A DNA stretch of 64,000 nt, from contig JAGAGD010000019.1 of the NCBI GenBank assembly GCA_017627765.1, forward strand, positions 1 to 64,000, written 5' to 3'. Below, in pieces: positions 31,405 through 39,636 of this stretch (positions are counted from its first letter, which is position 1; every line of letters starts with the position of its first letter). Position numbers and translations under genes: made by a program. Under the pieces are notes generated by a model that was not told the origin of the DNA, did no database searches, and saw nothing but the letters and a program-made list of their open reading frames with translations. This stretch comes from Prevotella sp. GTDB lineage: Bacteria; Bacteroidota; Bacteroidia; Bacteroidales; Bacteroidaceae.

Positions 31405-33984
31405 ATGAATAACAAGACATATTCCTACGAAGAGGCATTTCAGTCCTCGCTGAAATATTTCGACGGCGACGAGTTGGCTGCACGCGTTTGGGTCAACAAG
31501 TATGCTATGAAAGACAGTTTTGGCAACATCTATGAGCAGTCGCCTTCAGACATGCACCATCGTCTGGCAAGTGAGATTGCCCGCATAGAAAATAAGTATC
31601 CTAATGCTATGAGCGAGAAAGACGTGTTTGACTTGTTAGACCATTTCCGCTACATTGTTCCGGCAGGCAGCCCTATGACAGGCATTGGAAACGACTATCA
31701 GATAGCCTCACTCAGCAATTGTTTTGTTATCGGACTTGACGGCAATGCTGATTCCTATGGAGCCATTATGAGAATAGACGAGGAACAGGTGCAGCTCATG
31801 AAGCGTCGCGGTGGTGTTGGCCACGACCTTTCCCATATTCGTCCTAAAGGTTCACCTGTCAACAACTCTGCGCTCACATCTACAGGTCTTGTTCCTTTCA
31901 TGGAGCGTTACAGTAATAGTACGCGCGAAGTTGCACAAGACGGACGTCGTGGAGCATTGATGCTTTCTGTCAGCATTAAGCATCCTGACTCAGAAGCTTT
32001 CATTGATGCAAAGATGACCGAAGGAAAGGTTACTGGTGCAAACGTTTCTGTTCGCATTGACGATGAGTTCATGCGTGCTGCCGTAAACGATACAAACTAT
32101 ACTCAGCAGTTCCCTGTTGACAGCACCGAACCTGAATACAAGAAAGACATCAAGGCAAAAGACCTCTGGCAAAAGATTGTACACAATGCATGGAAGAGTG
32201 CTGAGCCTGGAATACTTTTCTGGGATACCATAATAAAAGAAAGCATTCCCGACTGCTATGCCGACTTAGGTTTCAGAACCATCTCTACTAATCCATGTGG
32301 CGAGATTCCACTTTGTCCTTACGACTCTTGCCGTCTGCTCTCTATAAATCTCTATTCCTATGTAGTCAATCCATTTACAAAGGATGCTTACTTCGACTTC
32401 GACTTGTTCCGCCGTCACGTAGCAATGGCTCAGCGCATCATGGACGATATCGTTGACTTGGAGCTTGAGAAGATTGAGGCAATCATGGCTAAGATTAAGC
32501 GCGATCCACAGTCGCAAGAGGTAAAGGGAGCTGAATATCATCTCTGGGAGAAAATATATGCTAAGAGTGGCAAGGGCCGCCGTACAGGTGTCGGTATCAC
32601 CGCAGAAGGCGACATGATTGCAGCAATGGGACTTCGCTACGGAACTCAAGAGGCTACTGATTTCTCTGTTAAGGTGCATCGCACATTGGCTCTTGCTGCC
32701 TATGGCTCTTCTGTGGTTATGGCAAAAGAGCGTGGTGCATTCAGCATATTCGATGCAAAGCGTGAAGAAAACAATCCATTCGTATTGCGCCTGAAGGAAG
32801 CCGACCAGCAGTTGTTTGAAGACATGCAGAAATACGGAAGACGTAATATAGCCTGTCTGACTATTGCCCCGACAGGTACCACTTCGCTTATGACACAGAC
32901 CACAAGTGGTATTGAACCTGTGTTTATGCCAGTCTATAAACGTCGCAGAAAAGTAAATCCAAACGATGTAAACGTTCATGTTGACTTTGTTGATGAAGTA
33001 GGCGATTCATTCGAGGAATATATTGTTTATCATCCTAAGTTCCTGAAGTGGATGCAGGTCAACGGAATTGATTCTGAAAAACGCTATACTCAGGAAGAGA
33101 TTGACCAACTTGTAGCTAAGTCGCCATATTACAAGGCAACGGCAAACGATGTAGACTGGCTTATGAAAGTCAAGATGCAGGGTGCTATTCAGAAGTGGGT
33201 AGACCATTCTATCAGTGTAACTGTCAATCTGCCTAACGATGTTGACGAAGAACTTGTCAATCGCTTGTATATTGAAGCATGGAAGTCTGGTTGCAAAGGT
33301 TGCACAATCTATCGTGACGGAAGCCGTGCAGGAGTAATGATTTCTGTATCGAAGAAAGACAAGAAAGAAGAGAAAGACTCTACAAAGGACAACAACCTTG
33401 AACCAAAGCAGGATACACCTTGCAAGCATCCTGCTGTCACAGAGACTCGCCCAATTGTGCTGGAGTGTGACGTTGTGCGCTTCCAGAACAATAAGGAAAA
33501 ATGGGTTGCTTTCGTTGGTTTGCTCGACGGGTATCCATACGAAATATTCACTGGTCTGCAAGATGACGAAGAAGGAATAGTCTTGCCAAAAACAGTTACA
33601 AAGGGTAAGATTATCAAGCAGATTAACGATGACGGTACTAAGCGCTACGACTTCCAGTTTGAGAACAAGAGAGGTTATAAAACAACTGTTGAGGGACTTA
33701 GCGAGAAGTTCAATCCTGAGTATTGGAACTATGCAAAACTTATTTCAGGTGTTTTGCGCTACCGTATGCCTATTGAACACGTAATCAAACTCGTAAGTTC
33801 GCTGCAGCTGAAGAGCGAGAGCATCAATACATGGAAGATTGGTGTTGAGCGTGCTTTGAAAAAATATGTTACTGACGGAACAGAAGCAAAGGGACAGAAA
33901 TGTCCTGTTTGCGGAAACGAGTCGCTCGTTTATCAGGAAGGATGTCTCATCTGCAAGAGCTGTGGCGCATCTCGTTGCGGATAG
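31405..33984 (+). CDS. nrdJ: Adenosylcobalamin-dependent ribonucleotide reductase (class II)
   Basis: 859 residues. It makes deoxyribonucleotides using a radical generated from adenosylcobalamin, without a separate small subunit. Visible landmarks are SLSNCFVIGLDG near residue 110, the class II NPCGEIPL active-site segment (about 297-304), the LTIAPTGTTSLM loop, GCKGCTIYRDGSR, and a C-terminal cysteine cluster KCPVCG...CLICKSCG likely to bind zinc or relay electrons. It leads an apparent operon with folB, an amidase and an MCE protein. Dependence on B12 links it to the riboswitch region near 17.4 kb. Confidence 0.93.
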   Translation: MNNKTYSYEEAFQSSLKYFDGDELAARVWVNKYAMKDSFGNIYEQSPSDMHHRLASEIARIENKYPNAMSEKDVFDLLDHFRYIVPAGSPMTGIGNDYQIASLSNCFVIGLDGNADSYGAIMRIDEEQVQLMKRRGGVGHDLSHIRPKGSPVNNSALTSTGLVPFMERYSNSTREVAQDGRRGALMLSVSIKHPDSEAFIDAKMTEGKVTGANVSVRIDDEFMRAAVNDTNYTQQFPVDSTEPEYKKDIKAKDLWQKIVHNAWKSAEPGILFWDTIIKESIPDCYADLGFRTISTNPCGEIPLCPYDSCRLLSINLYSYVVNPFTKDAYFDFDLFRRHVAMAQRIMDDIVDLELEKIEAIMAKIKRDPQSQEVKGAEYHLWEKIYAKSGKGRRTGVGITAEGDMIAAMGLRYGTQEATDFSVKVHRTLALAAYGSSVVMAKERGAFSIFDAKREENNPFVLRLKEADQQLFEDMQKYGRRNIACLTIAPTGTTSLMTQTTSGIEPVFMPVYKRRRKVNPNDVNVHVDFVDEVGDSFEEYIVYHPKFLKWMQVNGIDSEKRYTQEEIDQLVAKSPYYKATANDVDWLMKVKMQGAIQKWVDHSISVTVNLPNDVDEELVNRLYIEAWKSGCKGCTIYRDGSRAGVMISVSKKDKKEEKDSTKDNNLEPKQDTPCKHPAVTETRPIVLECDVVRFQNNKEKWVAFVGLLDGYPYEIFTGLQDDEEGIVLPKTVTKGKIIKQINDDGTKRYDFQFENKRGYKTTVEGLSEKFNPEYWNYAKLISGVLRYRMPIEHVIKLVSSLQLKSESINTWKIGVERALKKYVTDGTEAKGQKCPVCGNESLVYQEGCLICKSCGASRCG

Positions 33985-34013
33985 AAAGAAACATATTTAA
34001 GATTAGAAAGACT

Positions 34014-34382
34014 ATGAACGTAGAGCAGAGCATCATTTCATTAACCAATATCCGTCTGCATGCCAAGCATGGTGTTCTTGAACAGGAAAAACTGACAGGA
34101 GGAGACTATCTTGTCAGTCTGCGAGTAGAAGGAAACTTTGCTAAGGCTGTTGAAACCGACAATGTTGCCGATACTGTGAATTATGCCCTGCTCTATGAAA
34201 TAGTTAAAAAGGAAATGGCAATACCTTCAGCACTAATTGAGAATGTGGCAGGCAGGATAGGGCAGACCATATTACAGAAATTCTGTTGTATAGATAGTGT
34301 TGAGGTAAGTGTGACAAAGTGTAATCCTCCTATGGGAGCACACTGCGACGGTGCAGCCATTACCTTATATATAAAACGGTAG
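34014..34382 (+). CDS. folB: Dihydroneopterin aldolase
   Basis: 122 residues from the ATG at 34014. An in-frame extension to 33900 overlaps nrdJ and has no family similarity. FolB signatures are LHAKHGVLEQEKLTGGDYLV (tunnel fold with the active-site Glu), DTVNYALLYEIV and a C-terminal KCNPPMGAHCDGAAITL. It cleaves dihydroneopterin to 6-hydroxymethyl-dihydropterin in folate synthesis. The gene lies 29 bp after nrdJ. Confidence 0.92.
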   Translation: MNVEQSIISLTNIRLHAKHGVLEQEKLTGGDYLVSLRVEGNFAKAVETDNVADTVNYALLYEIVKKEMAIPSALIENVAGRIGQTILQKFCCIDSVEVSVTKCNPPMGAHCDGAAITLYIKR

Positions 34383-34409
34383 AGACGAAACAAAAAACTT
34401 ATATTATTC

Positions 34410-35681
34410 ATGCAAAAGCGAATATTCACTTTAATAGCCTTTTGTTTCATTCTTCTGTCAGTTTGTGCAGGAGACAAGTTTACTCTGGTAATTGATGCAG
34501 GACATGGCGGACACGACTCTGGTGCCTGCGGGTCAATATACAAGGAGAAAAACCTTACGCTGCGACATGCTTTGGCTTTCGGCAGGCTTGTTGAGCGTAA
34601 CTGCCCTGATGTGAAGGTTATCTATACTCGCACAACCGATAAGTTTCTGGAATTGTGGCAGCGTGCTGAGATAGCCAACAAGAACAAGGCAGACTTGTTT
34701 ATTTCTGTTCATATCAATGCCTTGCCTGCTGGCAGAATTGCACGTGGTTTCCAGACATATACGCTCGGAAGCGGACACAATACAGGTTCGAAAGGCATTA
34801 TCAAGAACCTTGAAGTGGCAAAGCGCGAAAACTCGGTTATACTTCTTGAGAAAGACTACAAGCAGACCTATCATGGCTTTGACCCTAACTCAAGCGAGAG
34901 CAACATTATGTTTGAGATTCTGCAAGACAAGAACATGGAGCGCAGCGTTGAGCTGGCGAAGATGATGCAGAAGAATGTTTGCGCATCAACAGGACGTCAA
35001 GATATGGGAGTTCATCAGGACAATCTTGCAGTATTACGCCTAACGTCTATGCCGGCATGCCTTCTTGAACTTGGTTTTATTTCAACTCCCGATGAAGAGG
35101 CATTCATGGGTTCCGACGAGGCACTTGACAGGTATGCACGGGGAATTTACAATGCTTTCGTGCAATATAAAAACAAGTATGACCTTGTGGGCAGAAGGGC
35201 TCCGATGATTGAAGTTGTAAAAGAGCAGCCTGCTCAGAAAACTAATGCTGAACAGCAGGAAAAGGCTAAGCAAGAGAGCCAGAAAGTAAATCATAGACAT
35301 GCAGAGCAATCCGTAAAGCAGAATGCTGATGCGGCTAAAGAAGGTCAGAAACATGCAACTGCACAGCATCAGCCAAAGCAGCAATCAAGCACTAACAGCA
35401 AAAACGAACCAGTATTTAAGGTTCAGATTCTGGCAAGTTCAAAACCACTTAGCTCAAACGCTGATGTGCTGAAAGGACTGGCAGATGTCGATAGTTATAA
35501 CGAAAATAATTTCTATAAATACACAGTCGGCGCTTCAACTGATTATAACAAAATAGCACAGTTGCGCAAGTCGTTGACTGAAAAATTTCCACAAGCTTTC
35601 ATTGTTGCATTCAAGGACGGAAAGAGAATGGACACTAATGAAGCAATAAGACAATATAAAGCAAACAAAACAAAGAAGTAA
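34410..35681 (+). CDS. N-acetylmuramoyl-L-alanine amidase with SPOR domain
   Basis: 423 residues. A signal peptide (about 1-20) precedes an Amidase_3 domain with VIDAGHGGHDSG (zinc His), the family Glu after IYKEKNLTL, ISVHINA (zinc His) and LLELGFIST (catalytic Glu). A Lys/Gln-rich linker (about 265-330) leads to a C-terminal SPOR domain that binds denuded glycan at the septum. It cuts the amide between MurNAc and the stem peptide during cell separation. It is six bp upstream of the MCE gene. Confidence 0.93.
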   Translation: MQKRIFTLIAFCFILLSVCAGDKFTLVIDAGHGGHDSGACGSIYKEKNLTLRHALAFGRLVERNCPDVKVIYTRTTDKFLELWQRAEIANKNKADLFISVHINALPAGRIARGFQTYTLGSGHNTGSKGIIKNLEVAKRENSVILLEKDYKQTYHGFDPNSSESNIMFEILQDKNMERSVELAKMMQKNVCASTGRQDMGVHQDNLAVLRLTSMPACLLELGFISTPDEEAFMGSDEALDRYARGIYNAFVQYKNKYDLVGRRAPMIEVVKEQPAQKTNAEQQEKAKQESQKVNHRHAEQSVKQNADAAKEGQKHATAQHQPKQQSSTNSKNEPVFKVQILASSKPLSSNADVLKGLADVDSYNENNFYKYTVGASTDYNKIAQLRKSLTEKFPQAFIVAFKDGKRMDTNEAIRQYKANKTKK

Positions 35682-35686
35682 ATATT

Positions 35687-36589
35687 ATGAAAGGAATGAA
35701 GAAAGAAATAAGAATAGCACTCGTTGCCATTGCTGGCATCGTGGTTTTATTCTTCGGAATGAATTTCCTGAAAGGCCTGCAACTATTTGCCAACGACAAT
35801 ACCTATTATATCTCTTTTGACGATATTAGTGGACTTTCACCTTCAAGTCCAATCTATGCTAATGGTTTTAAAGTCGGCACAGTTAAGAGTATCAGCTATG
35901 ATTATAATAAACCTGGCGACATTACGGTTGCTGTTGGACTCGATAAGGCATTGAAAGTGCCAAAAGGCAGCCATGCAGAAATTGTTAGCGATCTGCTGGG
36001 CAATGTTCAGATAAACCTTGTTTTGGGCAATGCTGTGAGCAGTATGCTGCCTGTTGGTGGCCACATTGATGGCATGAAGAATGAAGGAACGATGGGAAAG
36101 GCTGCCGACATGATACCTCAAGTGCAGCAGTTGCTTCCTAAACTTGACTCTATTTTGGCGTCTCTTAATGTTCTTTTCGCCGACCCTGCTATTGCCAGTT
36201 CTTTGCATAATGTTGAGCATATTACGTCTGACTTGACTACTACAACAAAACAACTCAATACGCTTATGGCAGAGTTGAACAAGAATGTTCCAGTTCTTAT
36301 GTCAAAAGCCAATGGCGTTCTTGAAAACAGTCAGCAGCTTACAGCTTCTTTAGCTTCTGTAGATGTGGAAGGGACTATGAAGAAAATTGATAATACTCTT
36401 GCTAATATTGAGCAGTTCTCAAATCAGCTTAACGACAATAAGGGCTCGCTTGGATTATTGATGAACGACAGGTCGCTGTTTGATAATCTTAATGCAACAA
36501 TGGCACACGCAGACTCTCTAATGCTCGACTTGCGTGCTCATCCTAAGCGTTATGTTCACTTCTCTGTCTTTGGCAAAAAAGACAAATAG
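35687..36589 (+). CDS. MlaD-like MCE-family protein
   Basis: 300 residues. An N-terminal membrane anchor (about 9-27) is followed by one MCE domain (about 38-118, ISFDDISGLSPSSPIYANGFKVGTV) and a long alpha-helical stretch predicted to oligomerise. MCE proteins form hexamers that carry phospholipids between membranes with an MlaE/MlaF ABC transporter. Neither transporter gene is adjacent here. It sits at the end of the nrdJ-folB-amidase run. Confidence 0.9.
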   Translation: MKGMKKEIRIALVAIAGIVVLFFGMNFLKGLQLFANDNTYYISFDDISGLSPSSPIYANGFKVGTVKSISYDYNKPGDITVAVGLDKALKVPKGSHAEIVSDLLGNVQINLVLGNAVSSMLPVGGHIDGMKNEGTMGKAADMIPQVQQLLPKLDSILASLNVLFADPAIASSLHNVEHITSDLTTTTKQLNTLMAELNKNVPVLMSKANGVLENSQQLTASLASVDVEGTMKKIDNTLANIEQFSNQLNDNKGSLGLLMNDRSLFDNLNATMAHADSLMLDLRAHPKRYVHFSVFGKKDK

Positions 36590-36614
36590 GCAAGTCATGT
36601 TGTAATCGTAATAA

Positions 36615-36680
36615 AAAATGGGCCTGGCATAGACTGTAGCCTTGCAATGCAGACGATATTATGACAGACCCATTTTTCTT
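36615..36680 (+). terminator. Terminator after MCE gene
   Basis: Stem AAAATGGGCCTG (36615-36626) pairs with 36665-36676 with one mismatch and a 38-nt loop, followed by T-rich sequence. Confidence 0.65.
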
Positions 36681-37118
36681 TTTCTGTTTTTTTATGCAAT
36701 CAGGTTAAATCTGTGTTAAGTTAGTTTATCAAGGTTTAATGTTTTGCATGTATGATTTAATGTGGTTATTATTCACTAATTGTGTGTTATTTAAAAAATG
36801 TCTAAATAACAATTACCTTCTTTCTTTGCTTTTAATGTTGCTTTAGAATTGTCTATTATTGTGAATCTTACAAACATTTCAATATATTCTACTTCACATT
36901 GACGGTCCATTGTGCAGTTATATGCTAACTGTTTGTAAATCAATTACATTGAAACTCACAAATATTGTTTTCCAAATTGATTAACAAAAAAATCCTAATT
37001 CCTTTGTTTATATGGCTTTTCATGGTTTTATTCACAAAATATTGAAATATACTTATTTGTGTATTTCGTAAAAAATGCCGAAATTTGCACCACGAAATTT
37101 ATTACAATAATAGATTAA
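36681..37118. promoter_or_regulatory. AT-rich region before dnaA with one DnaA-box match
   Basis: About 440 bp, very AT-rich. TTATTCACA at 37028-37036 matches TTATNCACA, and TTATTCACT occurs near 36768 with one mismatch. TTTG...AAATTTG resembles a degenerate promoter near 37054-37085. One good box fits DnaA autoregulation; an origin would need a cluster that I do not see. Confidence 0.35.
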
Positions 37119-38525
37119 ATGTCAATCAATTCACAAGACCTTTGGAAGCAATGCCTTTACCTTATTAAAGAGAATGTTTCTGAACAGCAGTACAACACGT
37201 GGTTCAAACCACTTGTCTTCGAGAAGTATAATCCTTCTACGAAGACTTTGCTGTTGATGGTTCCCAGTGCTTTGGTTTATGAATACCTTGAAGAACATTT
37301 CTTAGACTTGTTGCGCAAGGTTTTGACACGTATATTCGGACAGAACGTTTCTCTGACCTATAGAGTTGTTGTAGACAAGAAAAACCATCTGACTCAGGAT
37401 ATTGAATCTGATAATGAAGGTGAAATAATATCTTGTGAACCAAGAACAAATGCTAATCAATCGCCCACTGTTCTTGACTCAGCAATACCTGACTTAGACC
37501 CACAACTGAATCCACATCAGACTTTTTCTAATTTTATTGAAGGTGATAGTAACAAACTGCCACGTTCACTCGGCTTGTCAATAGCAGAACATCCGCAGTC
37601 AACGCAGTTTAATCCGATGTTTATTTACGGACCTTCAGGATGTGGAAAGACTCATCTTATAAATGCGATTGGAGTAAAGATTAAGCAGTTGTATCCACAA
37701 AAACGTGTGCTTTATATCTCTGCCCGCCTCTTTCAAGTGCAGTATACGAATGCGATTTTGAAGAAAACAGTCAACGATTTCATAAATTTCTATCAGACTA
37801 TTGATGTTCTCATCGTTGATGATGTGCAGGAATGGATGACTGCAAAGAGCACACAAGATACTTTCTTCCATATCTTCAATCATTTGTTCCGTAATGGTAA
37901 GCGTATTATTTTGGCAAGTGACCGTCCGCCAGTTGACTTGAAGGGAATGAACGAACGACTGATAACACGCTTCTCTTGTGGTTTGATTGCGGAGTTAGAG
38001 CGTCCAAATGTTCAGTTGTGTTCTGATATTCTAAAAAGTCTGGTGCGTCGCGACGGACTTGATATTCCTGCCGATGTCATTCAGTATATTGCTGAAACAG
38101 CAAATGGAAGTGTAAGAGATTTGCAGGGAGTTGTAAGTTCTCTTTTGGCTTACTCTGTTGTTTACAATAGCAATGTGGATATGCGCCTTGCAGAAAGAGT
38201 TATAAAGCGTGCGGTGAAAGTTGACGATCATCCACTTACTATAGATGATATATTAGACAAAGTATGCAACCACTTCAATGTATCTGCATCTGAAGTGAAT
38301 AGCAAAAGCCGCAAGCGTGATCTTGTTCTTGCACGCCAAGTTTCGATGTATCTAGCGCAAAAGTACACTAAGATGCCTACTTCGAGAATTGGTAAACTGA
38401 TAGGTGGTCGCGACCATTCAACTGTAATTCATAGTTGTTCGCAGGTGGAGGAACGACTGAAGATTGACAAGTCGTTTGGAAATGAAATTACAAGTATTGA
38501 AAATTCTTTCCGTTTAAAGAAGTAA
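37119..38525 (+). CDS. dnaA: Chromosomal replication initiator DnaA
   Basis: 468 residues. Domain I (about 1-85) binds partner proteins. The linker is followed by the AAA+ domain with Walker A GPSGCGKTHL, Walker B LIVDDVQ, sensor motif ASDRPP and the arginine-finger region. Domain IV at the end holds the DnaA-box helix-turn-helix with GGRDHSTVIHS. It opens the origin and controls its own promoter. It stands alone here, without dnaN or recF next to it, as is common in Bacteroidetes. Confidence 0.97.
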   Translation: MSINSQDLWKQCLYLIKENVSEQQYNTWFKPLVFEKYNPSTKTLLLMVPSALVYEYLEEHFLDLLRKVLTRIFGQNVSLTYRVVVDKKNHLTQDIESDNEGEIISCEPRTNANQSPTVLDSAIPDLDPQLNPHQTFSNFIEGDSNKLPRSLGLSIAEHPQSTQFNPMFIYGPSGCGKTHLINAIGVKIKQLYPQKRVLYISARLFQVQYTNAILKKTVNDFINFYQTIDVLIVDDVQEWMTAKSTQDTFFHIFNHLFRNGKRIILASDRPPVDLKGMNERLITRFSCGLIAELERPNVQLCSDILKSLVRRDGLDIPADVIQYIAETANGSVRDLQGVVSSLLAYSVVYNSNVDMRLAERVIKRAVKVDDHPLTIDDILDKVCNHFNVSASEVNSKSRKRDLVLARQVSMYLAQKYTKMPTSRIGKLIGGRDHSTVIHSCSQVEERLKIDKSFGNEITSIENSFRLKK

Positions 38526-38637
38526 TTTCAGTCTAAACACACAGGAAATCATATATTTTTCCATATCACATGATATATTTGTAGCTTGTTTAGGTAAAGT
38601 GATATAATATATAAAGGTAATTTTGGGTATAAAAATG

Positions 38638-38669
38638 AATAAGGCAGTGTCCCACGACACCGCCTTATT
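38638..38669. terminator. Bidirectional hairpin between dnaA and the candidate sRNA
   Basis: Stem AATAAGGC(A)GTGTC (38638-38651) pairs with 38656-38669 around a CCAC loop. It can end dnaA transcripts and the opposite-strand RNA predicted from 38762. Confidence 0.75.
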
Positions 38670-38762
38670 CGGTAGATAACTTACTAAATTTAAATTAACT
38701 CAAAGTGTCTTTGCTCTCACGAGTTAAACAGAATTTTTGTTATGAAGAATGTATCTTAAATA
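38638..38762 (-). ncRNA. Candidate small RNA, about 125 nt
   Basis: A consensus promoter on the minus strand fires into a 125-nt stretch with no ATG-initiated frame, which ends at a strong hairpin with T-rich sequence after it. This is the layout of an intergenic sRNA between dnaA and pnuT. I did not recognise a known RNA family, and expression is inferred. Confidence 0.45.
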
Positions 38763-38768
38763 GTGTCG

Positions 38769-38799
38769 CAAAGATACTCTAATTATCTGAACTAACAAA
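38769..38799 (-). promoter_or_regulatory. Orphan consensus promoter
   Basis: Minus strand TTTG (38799-38796) and TATCTTTG (38776-38769) are exactly 19 nt apart, among the best matches in the window. No gene follows it before the hairpin at 38638. Confidence 0.75.
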
Positions 38800-38948
38800 A
38801 TATTCCATGCTTTAATGCTTTATTTTTAACATAATGTAACTTCTCTATACTTTATTTTGTGGTAGATTGTAAGTTTTATACCCTTTTTTTAGTGTTTAAA
38901 ACCGAAAAAAGAGGCTTTTGCTTATATTCTAAAAGTAAAGATAAATGT

Positions 38949-39548
38949 TCAATTTGTAACATTACTGATTGCTGCTGCTTTCCATTTCCTATATCCTATT
39001 ATAGCCACTATGACATAGAAGGCATATAAAGTAGCCTTAAACGGGATATCTTTGTAGTAGTAGAGCATGCAAGTTACAATGTCAACCACAATCCAGATAA
39101 TCCACTGTTCTACATATTTTCTTGCCAAAGCCCATATTCCTACAACACTGAGTGCGGTTGTAAAGCTGTCGGCTATTGGCACTTTTGAGTCGGTATAGGT
39201 AGTGAGAATGAAGTAGATGGCTGCCCATATTGCAGCAGTTATTGTCAGCCACAAAAGCATTAGGTGGCGCGGAAAATGAGTGATCGGCAGTTGTTTGTTG
39301 TCTCGTTTTCCTCCTTTGCGGCCGAATTTCCATGCAAAAAAACCGTAGATGGTTACTGCTAGATAGTAGAACTCCATTCCGCAGTCAGCATATAGACCTT
39401 TCTGATAGTATAGGGCAATGCCGAGACTTTGCATGAGAAAGCCCACTAACCATAGCCAGATGCTGGCATGATATTCGAGTATGATGTAGGCAATGCCAAG
39501 AGTTGTCGTAACTATGTCGAGCCAGTAATTTGCTAAGAAAGTCTGCAT
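38949..39548 (-). CDS. pnuT: PnuC-family transporter, probable thiamine transporter PnuT
   Basis: 199 residues from the ATG at 39548. A TTG-initiated extension to 39590 would start inside the hairpin at 39578-39621. It has about seven hydrophobic helices with PnuC features, including GFLMQSLGIALYYQKGLYADCGME and QWIIWIVVDIVTCMLYYYK. PnuC proteins move nicotinamide riboside; the PnuT branch moves thiamine. Because the operon starts with a TPP riboswitch and a TonB receptor, thiamine is the likely substrate. No thiamine pyrophosphokinase gene follows. Confidence 0.85.
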   Translation of the reverse strand: MQTFLANYWLDIVTTTLGIAYIILEYHASIWLWLVGFLMQSLGIALYYQKGLYADCGMEFYYLAVTIYGFFAWKFGRKGGKRDNKQLPITHFPRHLMLLWLTITAAIWAAIYFILTTYTDSKVPIADSFTTALSVVGIWALARKYVEQWIIWIVVDIVTCMLYYYKDIPFKATLYAFYVIVAIIGYRKWKAAAISNVTN

Positions 39549-39577
39549 GGTTTCAGATTTGTTGTCATTTTTTTTGC

Positions 39578-39621
39578 AATCGAAAGTCAAGAAGGGTTTA
39601 CTTCCTGCTTGACTTTCGATT
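39578..39621 (-). other. Perfect intercistronic hairpin between TonB receptor and pnuT
   Basis: AATCGAAAGTCAAG (39578-39591) pairs perfectly over 14 bp with 39608-39621. On the transcribed minus strand it is followed by A-rich, not T-rich, sequence, so it is more likely an mRNA stabiliser or processing site than a terminator. Confidence 0.65.
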
Positions 39622-39636
39622 TGTTTTTTGTTTCTA

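Noticed and set aside
32266..32979. 237-codon minus-strand ORF inside nrdJ
   Set aside because: It is antisense to a fully conserved enzyme and its composition reflects the opposite codons. No promoter or domain was seen.
33007..33561. 184-codon minus-strand ORF inside nrdJ
   Set aside because: Shadow of the nrdJ frame; no supporting signal.
36681..37118. Firm call of oriC next to dnaA
   Set aside because: Only one exact DnaA box is visible and no clustered boxes or unwinding element could be defined, so it is listed only as a regulatory region.
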